This document shows positions 7,326-15,856 of a DNA stretch of 64,000 nucleotides, piece by piece. Each line of letters starts with the position of its first letter. Within the stretch, counting starts at the first letter, position 1. Position numbers and translations under genes: made by a program. Location of the stretch: the NCBI RefSeq assembly GCF_037201965.1, contig NZ_CP147518.1, positions 1,425,001 to 1,489,000 on the forward strand. The letters run 5' to 3'. This stretch comes from Spirosoma sp. SC4-14. GTDB lineage: Bacteria; Bacteroidota; Bacteroidia; Cytophagales; Spirosomataceae. The notes under the pieces were generated by a model, which was given only the letters and a program-made list of their open reading frames with translations, made no database searches and was not told the origin of the DNA.

Positions 7326-8699
7326 CTATAAACCAAATTTCTCCAGACGCCGGTACAGTGCTTGTCGGGAAACCCCTAGTTCACGCGCTACATCTGTGAT
7401 ACTGCCACGATGTTTTTGCATAGCCTGTTGAATCAGATGCCGCTCCATATCTTCTAACTGCATTGTTTCGTTAACGGGCGTTGTCGTAAAGGAATCTTTA
7501 CGGAATACAAAATTGTCTGGCTCCAGAACGTTGCTTTGAGTTAGTTCGGGACGGGCAAGAATAACGGCCCGTTCAACAGCATGCTGCAACTCACGAACAT
7601 TGCCGGGCCAGCGATATTGCTTCATTTCGGCCAGAAGTGCCGGACTTAGTCCCGTTACCGAACGATTATACTGTTTGGCATATTTCTTTAGAAAAAACTC
7701 AGCTAATTGCCCAATATCGCCTGGGCGATCGCGCAGAGGAGGCAAGTGAAGTTCAATAGTGTTGATCCGATACAGTAAATCCTGCCGAAATTGCCGCTCT
7801 GCGACCCGCTGATTCAGGTCGGCATTGGTAGCACAAACAAGTCGAACATCGATGGGGCGCGCTTTGTTGGAGCCAACCCGGGTTACCTGTCGTTGTTGAA
7901 GTACCGTTAACAACCGGGCTTGTTGCGAAGCACTTAGGTTCCCAATTTCATCAAGAAAAACCGTACCGCCGTTCGCTTCTTCAAATCGCCCGGCCCGGTC
8001 ATCGCGAGCATCCGTAAAAGCGCCCTTTACATGACCAAATAGTTCGCTTTCGAACAAACTTTCGGTTAGGGCGCCCACATCGACACTTACAAATGGCTTG
8101 TCGCGCCGATCCGATTGTTCATGAATAGCACGGGCAATCAGGTCTTTACCCGTACCATTTTCGCCAAGAATCAGAACATTGGCATCAGTTGGAGCAACCC
8201 GTTCAACCGTTTCCAGTACCGGGCGCATGGCCGAACCAATAATGGATGTATGTTTTCCATTTACTTTACCCGGCTGTTTTTCTTTTGGACTTGACTCTTC
8301 GGCTTCCTTGTCTTGTTTTTTCCCTTCGACAGCGCCCCGAATCGTTTCCAGAAACTTATCGTTTTGCCACGGTTTCAGCACAAAATCGACAGCCCCTGCT
8401 TTGATGGCCCGAACCGCCATTTCAACATCGCCATAAGCTGTGAATAAAATAACCCGGGCACTAGGATCAATATCCAGAATACGGTCGAGCCAGGCAAATC
8501 CCTCTCGGCCACTGCTAACATCTCGCTGGAAATTCATGTCGAGAACAATAGCGTCGTAGCGGTTATTGTTGAGCAGAAAAGGTAGCTTTTCAGGATTTTT
8601 TTCGATGTCTACAGCACCAAAATGCCGTTTTAGCAGCAGTCGGGCAGCCAACAGCACATCGGGATCATCGTCGACGAGTAGGAGTTTAGCATCTTGCAT
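7326..8699 (-). CDS. Sigma-54-dependent response regulator, NtrC family
   Basis: 457 residues from the ATG at 8697-8699; a GTG 36 bp upstream is less likely. The receiver domain (about 3-120) has the acidic pair in LLVDDDPDV, phosphoacceptor Asp54 in AIVLDMNF, TAYGD and LKPW. The AAA+ domain (about 165-390) shows the Walker A GENGTGKD, the sigma-54 contact loop as GAFTDA (226-231, in place of GAFTGA), Walker B GGTVFLDEIG and the R finger region. The C-terminus ends in a Fis-type helix-turn-helix (ITDVARELGVSRQALYRRLEKFGL). Such proteins bind enhancer-like sites and open sigma-54 promoters. The only NtrC-type protein in the window, it is the best candidate for the TGTCCR-N4-CGGACA sites upstream of the transporter units. 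Its likely kinase lies at 3030-4433, separated by three intervening genes. Confidence 0.93.
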   Translation of the reverse strand: MQDAKLLLVDDDPDVLLAARLLLKRHFGAVDIEKNPEKLPFLLNNNRYDAIVLDMNFQRDVSSGREGFAWLDRILDIDPSARVILFTAYGDVEMAVRAIKAGAVDFVLKPWQNDKFLETIRGAVEGKKQDKEAEESSPKEKQPGKVNGKHTSIIGSAMRPVLETVERVAPTDANVLILGENGTGKDLIARAIHEQSDRRDKPFVSVDVGALTESLFESELFGHVKGAFTDARDDRAGRFEEANGGTVFLDEIGNLSASQQARLLTVLQQRQVTRVGSNKARPIDVRLVCATNADLNQRVAERQFRQDLLYRINTIELHLPPLRDRPGDIGQLAEFFLKKYAKQYNRSVTGLSPALLAEMKQYRWPGNVRELQHAVERAVILARPELTQSNVLEPDNFVFRKDSFTTTPVNETMQLEDMERHLIQQAMQKHRGSITDVARELGVSRQALYRRLEKFGL

Positions 8700-8941
8700 A
8701 TACCAAAGATAAAAGAGTCTGGCGATTTGTTGCACGTAGGGGCCATTTCGACCACGAATTACGGTTTTCTTATGTACTTTCGCCGTTAAAAGTCGTTAAG
8801 CGGTCATTTATTATCATTAGATGGTCATTATTATGGGCCGTCGGTACAGCCATTTGTTGAGCATTGCCTTTGGCTGCTTAAACAGGGTTACTCAACCAAT
8901 GAGTAGTTAACCGCTCTAGCGACCGTAATCGTTGTTAATCA

Positions 8942-10630
8942 ATGATAGATCAGTACTCCCCTCTCGATGATCGCTGGTTTTATGCACTTGTATTTGCTGG
9001 CGTATTTCTGAATGCAACTGGTTTGTTTCCGCCAATTCTTGAACCTGATGGGGCACTCTATGCCTGCATTGCCAAAACGATGGCACAAACCGGCGACTTC
9101 GTGAATCTCTATGCCGTTGGTCGCGACTGGCTCGATAAACCCCACTTCCCCTTTTGGGTATCGGCGGGTAGCTATCTCCTATTTGGGATTAATACGTTTG
9201 CCTACAAGTTTCCTGCCTTATTGTTTTTTCTGGGCAGCGTTATCTATACCTACCGCTTTGCCCGTCTGACCTACTCAAAGCTAACGGCGCAAGTGGCTGC
9301 ATTGGTGTTGCTGACAGCGTTTCATGGTGTTTTGTCAAATAGTGATGTGAGAGCCGAGCCTTATCTGATCATGCTCATTATTGGCCCGGTTTATCACTTC
9401 TACCACGTCTTTCGGGGAGGGAAATTCTACCATTTAGTGCTTGGGGCATTGCTAACGGGCTGTGCGCTGATGACCAAAGGGCTGTTTGTTATTGTTCCTA
9501 TTGGGGCTGGCTTAGGACTTCACTGGCTGCTGACCGGTAATTGGAAGGAGTTGCTGAAGTTTCGCTGGTATTTTGCCGTGATACTGTCGTTTGCTTTCAC
9601 ATTGCCCGAAATTTATTGCCTCTATGAACAATTCGATCTGCACCCCGAGAAAGTTATTTTCGACAACACAGGCGTGTCGGGTATCCGATTCTTTTTCTGG
9701 GATAGTCAGTTCGGGCGATTTTTCAACACGGGGCCAATTAAAGGCGCGGGCGACAAGTTTTTCTTTGTTCATACGCTGCTTTGGGCTTTTTTACCCTGGT
9801 CGCTGCCGCTATACGTAAGCGTAGGCAAAGCATTGGTCGCAATAGTAAAGCGTAACCATTTTCTGCCCGAATATATATCGCTCGGCTCGGGGCTGGCAAC
9901 ATTTGTGTTGTTTTCGCTGTCGGGTTTTCAACTGCCGCACTACATGAATATTGTTTTTCCATTTTTTGCGGTGTTGACAGCCCATTATCTCGTAACAATC
10001 AGTGAGAAAAGTTTGCGTCAATGGACAATTGCGCAGTCAGTTATTGGAGGACTGCTGGTTGTGTTGATTGTGGCTGTTCTGGTGATTGTTCAACCTGTCC
10101 ATTTGGGTATGGCAGTGAGCTGGGTTATGCTTATCGTATTTGCTACAATCAGCTTGTTTCGGCAAAACACATTACTATCTCTGATGGGGCGAATGGTTGG
10201 GGCGATGCTGCTGCTGGCGGGTGTATTGAATCTGTTTCTTTATCCAACATTCATGAACTACGAAGCTGGCCTTGCAGCCGCTCGTTTTGTGAATGAACAA
10301 CCGCAACGGGTTAACCGACCAACGGCACTCTATGGCTCAACAACTTTCGGAGAAAGTTCGTGGTCCTATGAGTTCTATGTGAAAGGCCCAACTCAGTATA
10401 TCCGATCTGATTCGGTTTTGCGGCAACTGAGTAGCCAGCGGCCAATACAGATTTTTACTACAACCGTTTATGCCGATTCGCTGGTTAATCGTGGTTTTGC
10501 CGTTCGGTCTCTGGCGGCTTTCCCTTATTTCCATATCAGTCAGCTTACATACGATTTTTTGAATTACAATACCCGTTCCAAAACGCTGAAACCGTATGTA
10601 TTGCTTGAGCTGGACGGGAAAATAAAGTGA
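8942..10630 (+). CDS. ArnT/PMT-like (GT39/GT83) membrane glycosyltransferase
   Basis: 562 residues with about 11-12 membrane spans. The first periplasmic loop carries EPDGALYACIAKTM and then DWLDKPHFPFWVSAGSYLLFG, the arrangement seen in PMT-fold enzymes that use polyprenyl-phosphate sugars (the acidic residues in that loop are catalytic in the family). The C-terminal 130 residues are a soluble periplasmic domain. It would transfer a sugar to a lipid or protein in the periplasm; substrate and acceptor are unknown. It is divergent from the response regulator, with 242 bp between the starts. The stop is followed by a hairpin that also contains the first TGTCCR palindrome, so this transcript probably ends there. 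Confidence 0.82.
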   Translation: MIDQYSPLDDRWFYALVFAGVFLNATGLFPPILEPDGALYACIAKTMAQTGDFVNLYAVGRDWLDKPHFPFWVSAGSYLLFGINTFAYKFPALLFFLGSVIYTYRFARLTYSKLTAQVAALVLLTAFHGVLSNSDVRAEPYLIMLIIGPVYHFYHVFRGGKFYHLVLGALLTGCALMTKGLFVIVPIGAGLGLHWLLTGNWKELLKFRWYFAVILSFAFTLPEIYCLYEQFDLHPEKVIFDNTGVSGIRFFFWDSQFGRFFNTGPIKGAGDKFFFVHTLLWAFLPWSLPLYVSVGKALVAIVKRNHFLPEYISLGSGLATFVLFSLSGFQLPHYMNIVFPFFAVLTAHYLVTISEKSLRQWTIAQSVIGGLLVVLIVAVLVIVQPVHLGMAVSWVMLIVFATISLFRQNTLLSLMGRMVGAMLLLAGVLNLFLYPTFMNYEAGLAAARFVNEQPQRVNRPTALYGSTTFGESSWSYEFYVKGPTQYIRSDSVLRQLSSQRPIQIFTTTVYADSLVNRGFAVRSLAAFPYFHISQLTYDFLNYNTRSKTLKPYVLLELDGKIK

Positions 10631-10673
10631 TTTTGAAAGCGGACAAAAAGCTGTCCGAAAGCGGACAGCTTTT
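10630..10673. promoter_or_regulatory. Enhancer-like palindrome 1 (TGTCCG-AAAG-CGGACA) with upstream half site
   Basis: The core TGTCCGAAAGCGGACA spans 10652-10667. It sits inside a longer perfect hairpin (12-bp arms, 10646-10657 and 10662-10673), which may also terminate the glycosyltransferase transcript. A second right half, AAAGCGGACA, ends at 10645, exactly 22 bp upstream of the corresponding base of the core, i.e. two helical turns. The same core occurs at four other unit starts in this window. I read it as a binding site for the NtrC-type activator. Confidence 0.75.
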
Positions 10674-10721
10674 ATGAATAATATTTAATCATATGGCTGA
10701 TAATCAGTATATTTTATTTGT

Positions 10722-10737
10722 TGGCACGACTATTGGC
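10722..10737 (+). promoter_or_regulatory. Sigma-54 -24/-12 promoter of adaptor operon
   Basis: TGGCACGACTATTGGC agrees with the consensus TGGCACG-N4-TTGCW except for G instead of C in the -12 element. The expected transcript start is near 10748, about 53 bp before the adaptor ATG. The palindrome centre is 76.5 bp upstream of the -12 position, a usual distance for enhancer-binding activators. Confidence 0.72.
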
Positions 10738-10800
10738 CCAACAGAGGTAGCGCACAAGCTTGTCATTTTTTTTTCTTAATGTGCAAATTGAATACTTACA

Positions 10801-12048
10801 ATGGATCGCGCCTTACCTAAACGATTTTGGACAACACAACGCATTGCTGTTTTTTCTGGTGGTGCACTAGTAATGGGTCTTTTAGCTTACACATTCCTGT
10901 TTGCTGACCGGCGGTCGAAACTGAATGTTGAGAAAGATAAAATAACTATTTCAGACGTTACTACCGGACCTTTCGAAGATTTTATTGCCGTTACGGGCGT
11001 AGTGCAACCCCTGAAAACCATTCGCCTTGATGCTATTGAAGGTGGTTATGTGACGCAGAAACTGGTTGAAGGGGGGAACATGGTTCATAAAGGTGATGTA
11101 TTGTTAAAACTTGAAAATCAGAGCCTGAAACTAAGCTTCCTTCAATCGGAAACGGAAGCGAACCGACTCGTCAATGATCTGCAAAATACTCGTCAGCGTC
11201 TGCAAATCGAGCGATTTACACTCCGCAAAACACTAGCCGATCTCGATGCTCAAATCGAACAGGCTAAAGATTCTTATGACCGGCAGGCCAAATTGTATAA
11301 AGACAAGGTCGTGTCGGAAGAGGATTATCTGAAAGCCAAACGGGCCTACGAACGGCTGACTGCTCAGCGTGTGATTGAGATAGAAACGCAGAAGTATCAG
11401 GAGGAAAATGCGAAGATGCAAATCAAACAACTTGAAGGTACCTTGCAACGTACGCAGAAAAATGTCTCTCTTTGGCAACAGACACTCGATAATCTGGTGG
11501 TGAAAGCGCCCGTGTCGGGCCAGTTGTCGAGTATCGATGTAGAAGTTGGGTCGAATATCAACCGGGGACAGAACATTGGTCAGATCGACGATCTGGATGG
11601 GTTTAAAATGCGGGTTGGTATCGACGAACACTACATTAGCCGTGTATTTTCGGGTTTGAAAGGTAGTTTTGAGTTTAACGGTAAAGCCAATGAACTCGAA
11701 ATCAGCCGGGTTTATCCTGAGGTGAAAAATGGCCGTTTCGAAGTTGATATGATATTTCCAAAAGGAGCGCCCGAAGGTATTAAACGCGGGCAGTCGTCGC
11801 CAATTCAATTGGAATTGGGCAAGGCTGCTAAAGCTACCCTGCTTCCGGTTGGCGGATTCTTCTCCGATACGGGTGGCAACTGGGTATACGTAGTCGATAA
11901 ATCGGGCAACCGTGCTGTGAAACGCCCCATTACGCTGGGTCGTAAGAATCCAGAATATTATGAAGTGTTAAGCGGCCTTGAACCAGGTGAACAAGTCATT
12001 ACAAGTTCTTACGAAAATTTTGGCGATAACGAAGTCCTTGAATTTTAA
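10801..12048 (+). CDS. Periplasmic adaptor (HlyD/MacA-type membrane fusion protein)
   Basis: 415 residues. A single N-terminal membrane segment (about 15-33) is followed by a lipoyl half-motif, a long alpha-hairpin coiled coil (about 95-225), the second lipoyl half VKAPVSGQLSSIDVEVGS, a beta-barrel domain and a membrane-proximal domain ending GLEPGEQVITSSYENFG. Such adaptors connect a MacB-type permease to an outer-membrane channel, or gate substrate transfer in the periplasm. It is the only adaptor gene in the window and the first gene behind the sigma-54 promoter at 10722. The ATPase follows after 73 bp. No TolC-type channel gene is present in the window. Confidence 0.92.
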   Translation: MDRALPKRFWTTQRIAVFSGGALVMGLLAYTFLFADRRSKLNVEKDKITISDVTTGPFEDFIAVTGVVQPLKTIRLDAIEGGYVTQKLVEGGNMVHKGDVLLKLENQSLKLSFLQSETEANRLVNDLQNTRQRLQIERFTLRKTLADLDAQIEQAKDSYDRQAKLYKDKVVSEEDYLKAKRAYERLTAQRVIEIETQKYQEENAKMQIKQLEGTLQRTQKNVSLWQQTLDNLVVKAPVSGQLSSIDVEVGSNINRGQNIGQIDDLDGFKMRVGIDEHYISRVFSGLKGSFEFNGKANELEISRVYPEVKNGRFEVDMIFPKGAPEGIKRGQSSPIQLELGKAAKATLLPVGGFFSDTGGNWVYVVDKSGNRAVKRPITLGRKNPEYYEVLSGLEPGEQVITSSYENFGDNEVLEF

Positions 12049-12054
12049 TTTTTC

Positions 12055-12113
12055 GACAGGATTTACAGGATTTATAACCTCTCTCTAATCCTGTAAATCT
12101 TGTTAATCCTGTC
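12055..12113. repeat. Interspersed palindromic repeat, family A copy 1
   Basis: An imperfect inverted repeat built from gacaggatttacaggatt on the left and its complement on the right fills the 73-bp gap between adaptor and ATPase genes. Related copies lie at 12801 and 15275. They share the wording GATTTACAGGATT and can form hairpins in the mRNA. Confidence 0.7.
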
Positions 12114-12121
12114 AGAAAACT

Positions 12122-12799
12122 ATGATCCAAACAGTTAACCTTCAGAAGCTCTTCTCGACCGAAGAAGTAGAAACCACCGCCCTTAACGGCATTAACATGG
12201 AAGTTAAAGATGGCGAATTTGTCGCTATCATGGGCCCTTCGGGTTGTGGTAAATCCACGCTGCTCAATATTTTGGGCTTGCTGGATAACCCTAGCGAAGG
12301 AGAATATAATTTCTATGGCACACCCGTAGCCCGGATGACTGAGCGCCAGCGGGCTCAATTACGAAAAGGGTCAATAGGCTTCGTATTCCAGAGCTTTAAC
12401 CTGATCGACGAGCTGACCGTGTATGAAAACGTTGAGTTACCGCTGTTGTATCTGAAAACTCCCGCCGATGAGCGTAAAAAGCGTGTAGAAGAAGCTTTGG
12501 AGCGGATGAGCATCATGCACCGCCGGAATCACTTCCCACAACAACTCTCTGGTGGTCAGCAACAACGGACAGCCATTGCCCGGGCAGTTGTTGCCAAACC
12601 CAAGCTAATTCTGGCCGATGAACCGACGGGTAACCTCGACTCGAAGAATGGTGAAGAGGTGATGAAACTACTGGGCGAACTGAACGATGAGGGAACCACC
12701 ATCATCATGGTGACGCACTCACCCTACGATGCCGGTTTTGCCCATCGTATCGTTAATCTGTTCGATGGTAAAGTTGTAACCGAGAATTTTCACGTATAA
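12122..12799 (+). CDS. ABC transporter ATP-binding protein (MacB/LolD type)
   Basis: 225 residues with all nucleotide-binding motifs: Walker [10 protein letters not shown] (about 39-47), Q-loop in FVFQSFNL, signature LSGGQQQR, Walker [13 protein letters not shown] and H-loop VTHS. The sequence is of the LolD/MacB/FtsE class (type VII ABC exporters), which power FtsX-fold permeases rather than classic exporters. It is the only ABC ATPase gene in the window, against 15 permease genes that all lack an ATPase domain. It may therefore serve several permeases; alternatively partners lie outside the window. It is co-transcribed with the adaptor upstream and the permease at 12915. Confidence 0.95.
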   Translation: MIQTVNLQKLFSTEEVETTALNGINMEVKDGEFVAIMGPSGCGKSTLLNILGLLDNPSEGEYNFYGTPVARMTERQRAQLRKGSIGFVFQSFNLIDELTVYENVELPLLYLKTPADERKKRVEEALERMSIMHRRNHFPQQLSGGQQQRTAIARAVVAKPKLILADEPTGNLDSKNGEEVMKLLGELNDEGTTIIMVTHSPYDAGFAHRIVNLFDGKVVTENFHV

Positions 12800-12800
12800 T

Positions 12801-12905
12801 CAGAACCGGGATTTACAGGATTTTGTCAGTTGCTTCTTTGAAGCGAATTGATCCTGCAAATCGTTTAAATCCTGTAAATCCCGCCGGGTCGCCGGTGCGG
12901 TTCTG
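12801..12905. repeat. Interspersed palindromic repeat, family A copy 2
   Basis: The element is bounded by cagaaccg (12801) and its complement cggttctg (12898-12905). Inner arms read GGATTTACAGGATTT on the left and the complement at 12867-12881 on the right. The centre holds a small hairpin around cttctttgaagc. It occupies nearly the whole gap between the ATPase gene and the first permease gene. Confidence 0.72.
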
Positions 12906-12914
12906 CCTTTCCTT

Positions 12915-15272
12915 ATGTTCCGCAACTACATTAAAATCGCCATCCGGAGTTTGTTGAAACACAAGCTCTATTCATCAATCAATGTGTTTGGTCTGGCACT
13001 GGGCATGGCTTGTAGCTTGCTAATTGGTCTTTGGGTTAAGAACGAACTAGACTATGACCGGTTTTTGCCCAATGCCGACCGAATTTGTTTTGTGCGCGTA
13101 AATTTTCCATTCAATGGCGAAACCATTACTAATTTCCCCACGCCAGGTCCGCTTCAGGAAGCGATCTCACAACACATTCCGGAGGTAGCGGCTGCTACCA
13201 AAGTAAACTGGGGTTTTGATGCGCTGATTAAGGTTGGAGAAAAAGCGGCTAAAGAAAACGGGCGTTATGCTACGGCAGATTTCTTTGGCGTTTTCGATCT
13301 GCCTTCCATAGCCGGAAATCCGAAAGCGGCACTGGCACAAACTAACCAGATCGTCATTACAAGAAAAGTAGCCGAAAAATACTTTCCTAACGGACAGGCT
13401 CTCGGAAAAACACTCCAGCTCGACAACAACAAGTTTTATGTGGTTGGGGCTGTACTGGAAAATCTCCCCTACAACTCCTCGCTCCAGTTCGACTGGCTCG
13501 TCAACTGGAAAGTATATGAACAGGACTGGATGAAAACCTGGGGCAATAACTCTTTCCAGACCTTTGTACGGCTAAAGCCCCACACCACACTGCCACAGGC
13601 TGAGAAAGCTATGGCGGTTCTGTATCCACGCTATGGTGGAAAGAATTTTGAAACGGGCAGACCGACCTTACAGCCCATCACCGACTTTCATTTATACTCA
13701 GAGTATAAAAATGGCAAAGCCGTTGGCGGACGAATCGAATATGTTCGGATTTTCGCGATTGTTGCTTTGTTTATCCTGCTGGTTGCCTGTATCAATTTCA
13801 TGAATCTGGCCACGGCCCGGTCGGCTATGCGAGCGAAAGAAGTTGGCGTTCGTAAAGTGGTTGGCGCATTGCGGTCGTCGCTAATCGGACAATTTTTGAG
13901 CGAAGCTATACTGACTAGTTTACTGGCTATCGGTCTGGCTTTATTGTTAGTCTGGGGGTTATTGTCTAGGTTCAATACGCTATTCAGTACCCATTTGGTC
14001 CTTAATCTGACAGACCCATCTCTTTGGGCTATCCTGGCTATTCTGGTGCTCATTACTGGTTTTGTGTCTGGCAGTTACCCTGCCCTTTTCCTGTCGTCGC
14101 TACAACCCATTAAGATCCTGAAAGGGCGTCTGCAATTTGGTTCTGGCCCCGCGCTTTTCCGGCGGACTTTAGTCGTATTTCAATTTTCGTTGTCGATTTT
14201 TCTAATTGTAGGTATGCTGACCGTTGGGCGGCAGATGAGTTATCTACGAACCAAGAACCTTGGTCTCGATCGAGAAAACGTGCTTTACGTACCGCTGGAG
14301 GGCGAAATTGCTCAGGCCACTAAAGTGGAAGCATTTCGGCAGGAAGTCATGCGGAAACCTTCGATCGTGTCGGCTACTACAGCTATGTCGTTGCCAGTCA
14401 ATGTACAAAGCTCGTCGGGCGATCTGGACTGGACCGGAAAAGATCCGAAACTACAAACCAACGTGTCGTGTATGTTTGTTGGGGGCGATTTTACGCGGAC
14501 AATGAACATCAAGCTGCTCGATGGCCGCGATTTCAGAACTGATAGCCCGGCCGATTCAACTAATTATCTGATCAACGAAGCGGCTGCCAAACTGATGGGC
14601 ATGAAAGATCCGGTTGGTAAAGAGGTGAAATTCTGGCCAGGTAAAGGGCACATCATCGGGCTGATGAAAGATTTCCACATCAACTCATTACACGATCCGA
14701 TCAAACCACTTATTCTTTGTTTCGATACCCGCAATACGAGCTATCTGCTGGTGAAAACCCGCGCTGGCCAAACCCAGCAGGCCATTACTGATCTGGAACA
14801 GATTACGAAGGATTTCAACCCGAACTATCCATTCGACTATCATTTTGTGGATGAAGAATATGAAAGCCTGTATCGGAGTGAGCAGCAGGTATATTCGCTG
14901 GTTAACTACTTTGGCCTGCTGGCTATTCTGATTTCGTGTTTAGGCTTGTTCGGGCTGGCGGCTTTTATGGCCGAACAACGCACCAAAGAAATTGGCGTTC
15001 GGAAAGTGCTGGGTGCGTCGGTGTTTAGCCTTGTGGGTATGCTGTCGCAGGATTTCCTGAAACTGGTCATCATTGCATTGGTACTATCCGCTCCATTAGC
15101 ATGGTGGGCGTTGCACCAATGGCTGGAGACGTTTGCTTATAAGACAGAGTTGAGCTGGTGGCTTTTCGGTCTGGCAGGAGGACTGGCTATTCTGATTGCG
15201 TTCCTGACCGTAAGCTATCAAAGTATTAAAGCCGCACTCATGAATCCCGTAATGAGCTTGCGGAGTGAGTAA
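12915..15272 (+). CDS. MacB-like FtsX-fold ABC permease 1
   Basis: 785 residues, twice the length of a simple MacB membrane part because the unit is duplicated. The order is an amphipathic N-terminus (MFRNYIKIAIRSL), TM1 (about 20-40), periplasmic MacB_PCD domain 1, TM2 at 277-297, coupling helix with ATARSAMRAKEVGVRKVVGA, TM3-4, TM5 near 425-445, periplasmic domain 2, TM6, a second coupling helix around residue 691 (QRTKEIGVRKVLGA), and TM7-8. It ends in NPVMSLRSE. One chain could therefore act as the pseudo-dimer that pairs with an ATPase dimer. It lies 115 bp after the ATPase gene in the same unit. Its first periplasmic domain (FPTPGPLQEAI, VGEKAAKENGRY) groups it with the permeases at 48630 and 57530. 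Confidence 0.93.
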   Translation: MFRNYIKIAIRSLLKHKLYSSINVFGLALGMACSLLIGLWVKNELDYDRFLPNADRICFVRVNFPFNGETITNFPTPGPLQEAISQHIPEVAAATKVNWGFDALIKVGEKAAKENGRYATADFFGVFDLPSIAGNPKAALAQTNQIVITRKVAEKYFPNGQALGKTLQLDNNKFYVVGAVLENLPYNSSLQFDWLVNWKVYEQDWMKTWGNNSFQTFVRLKPHTTLPQAEKAMAVLYPRYGGKNFETGRPTLQPITDFHLYSEYKNGKAVGGRIEYVRIFAIVALFILLVACINFMNLATARSAMRAKEVGVRKVVGALRSSLIGQFLSEAILTSLLAIGLALLLVWGLLSRFNTLFSTHLVLNLTDPSLWAILAILVLITGFVSGSYPALFLSSLQPIKILKGRLQFGSGPALFRRTLVVFQFSLSIFLIVGMLTVGRQMSYLRTKNLGLDRENVLYVPLEGEIAQATKVEAFRQEVMRKPSIVSATTAMSLPVNVQSSSGDLDWTGKDPKLQTNVSCMFVGGDFTRTMNIKLLDGRDFRTDSPADSTNYLINEAAAKLMGMKDPVGKEVKFWPGKGHIIGLMKDFHINSLHDPIKPLILCFDTRNTSYLLVKTRAGQTQQAITDLEQITKDFNPNYPFDYHFVDEEYESLYRSEQQVYSLVNYFGLLAILISCLGLFGLAAFMAEQRTKEIGVRKVLGASVFSLVGMLSQDFLKLVIIALVLSAPLAWWALHQWLETFAYKTELSWWLFGLAGGLAILIAFLTVSYQSIKAALMNPVMSLRSE

Positions 15273-15274
15273 GT

Positions 15275-15378
15275 CTGCACCGTGATTTACAGGATTTAAA
15301 CGATTTGCAGGATTTTTCAGGCGCTTCTTTGACGCGAGTTGATCCTGTAAATCGTTTAAATCATATAAATCCAGGTCA
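15275..15378. repeat. Interspersed palindromic repeat, family A copy 3
   Basis: This copy follows the stop of permease 1. It contains GATTTACAGGATTTAAACG on the left, cgcttctttgacgcg in the middle and GATCCTGTAAATCGTTTAAAT on the right. It overlaps the stop codon of the convergent Uma2 gene, so it could act as a bidirectional transcription end. Confidence 0.72.
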
Positions 15379-15819
15379 GATGAACGCATTCAGGTCTAGT
15401 TGCAGGATTTCGGAGAATGACGACTCGGTGGTTAGGCCGCCGTCGCCGAAACGATAACGATACCATTGGTGAGTTTTGTAATTATAGACAAAACCTTCGC
15501 GGATGCCGTATAAGTCACGGTCGATAAGCTCGATGACTTTTTGAATATCCCCTTTTTGTCCATTTGTCTTACATATTTCAATTATGATTGGGGTTTCATC
15601 AGTTATATTATTTACCAGTAACAAATCAGGAACAGGGCTTGCCTTTGTATCATCCAGCATGGTTTCGGGTAGTGGCTCTAACTGAATTGTTTTTTTATGA
15701 TGATAAAGGATGCCCAATTCAATAGTGAGCCTGGATATGACCCGCTGGTGGTCGGCGGGTGCCCAAACGCCCCGATCTTCCTGAACAAGCGAGGGTGGGG
15801 TTAAAGCATGAAAATACAT
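15376..15819 (-). CDS. Uma2-family (DUF820) PD-(D/E)xK fold protein
   Basis: 147 residues. The core SPVPDLLLVNN followed by PIIIEICK fits the PD...ExK nuclease-fold signature of the Uma2/DUF820 family (the last position here is C-K). The C-terminal part has YGIREGFVYNYKTHQWYRYRFG. Most Uma2 proteins are uncharacterised and often multicopy in Bacteroidota and cyanobacteria; nuclease activity is unproven. It is somewhat shorter than usual (about 180-200). It is inserted antisense in the array: its stop lies in repeat copy 3, and its start is 37 bp from the divergent permease 2 start. Confidence 0.75.
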   Translation of the reverse strand: MYFHALTPPSLVQEDRGVWAPADHQRVISRLTIELGILYHHKKTIQLEPLPETMLDDTKASPVPDLLLVNNITDETPIIIEICKTNGQKGDIQKVIELIDRDLYGIREGFVYNYKTHQWYRYRFGDGGLTTESSFSEILQLDLNAFI

Positions 15820-15856
15820 AATGTAATGGTTTTAACCAAATCTACTAAAAAGTGTC

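Noticed and set aside
8720..8735. TGGCGATTTGTTGCAC as a sigma-54 promoter
   Set aside because: The spacing between GG and GC is not 10, the -24 element is poor, and no plus-strand gene follows within a normal leader length.
9512..10021. Several minus-strand frames inside the glycosyltransferase gene
   Set aside because: They are shadows in a clearly coding plus-strand gene, without family features.
10646..10673. Palindrome 1 as a plain terminator only
   Set aside because: It can form a terminator-like hairpin, but the same 16-bp core recurs four times before sigma-54 promoters at fixed distances, and most of those copies have short arms unsuited to termination.
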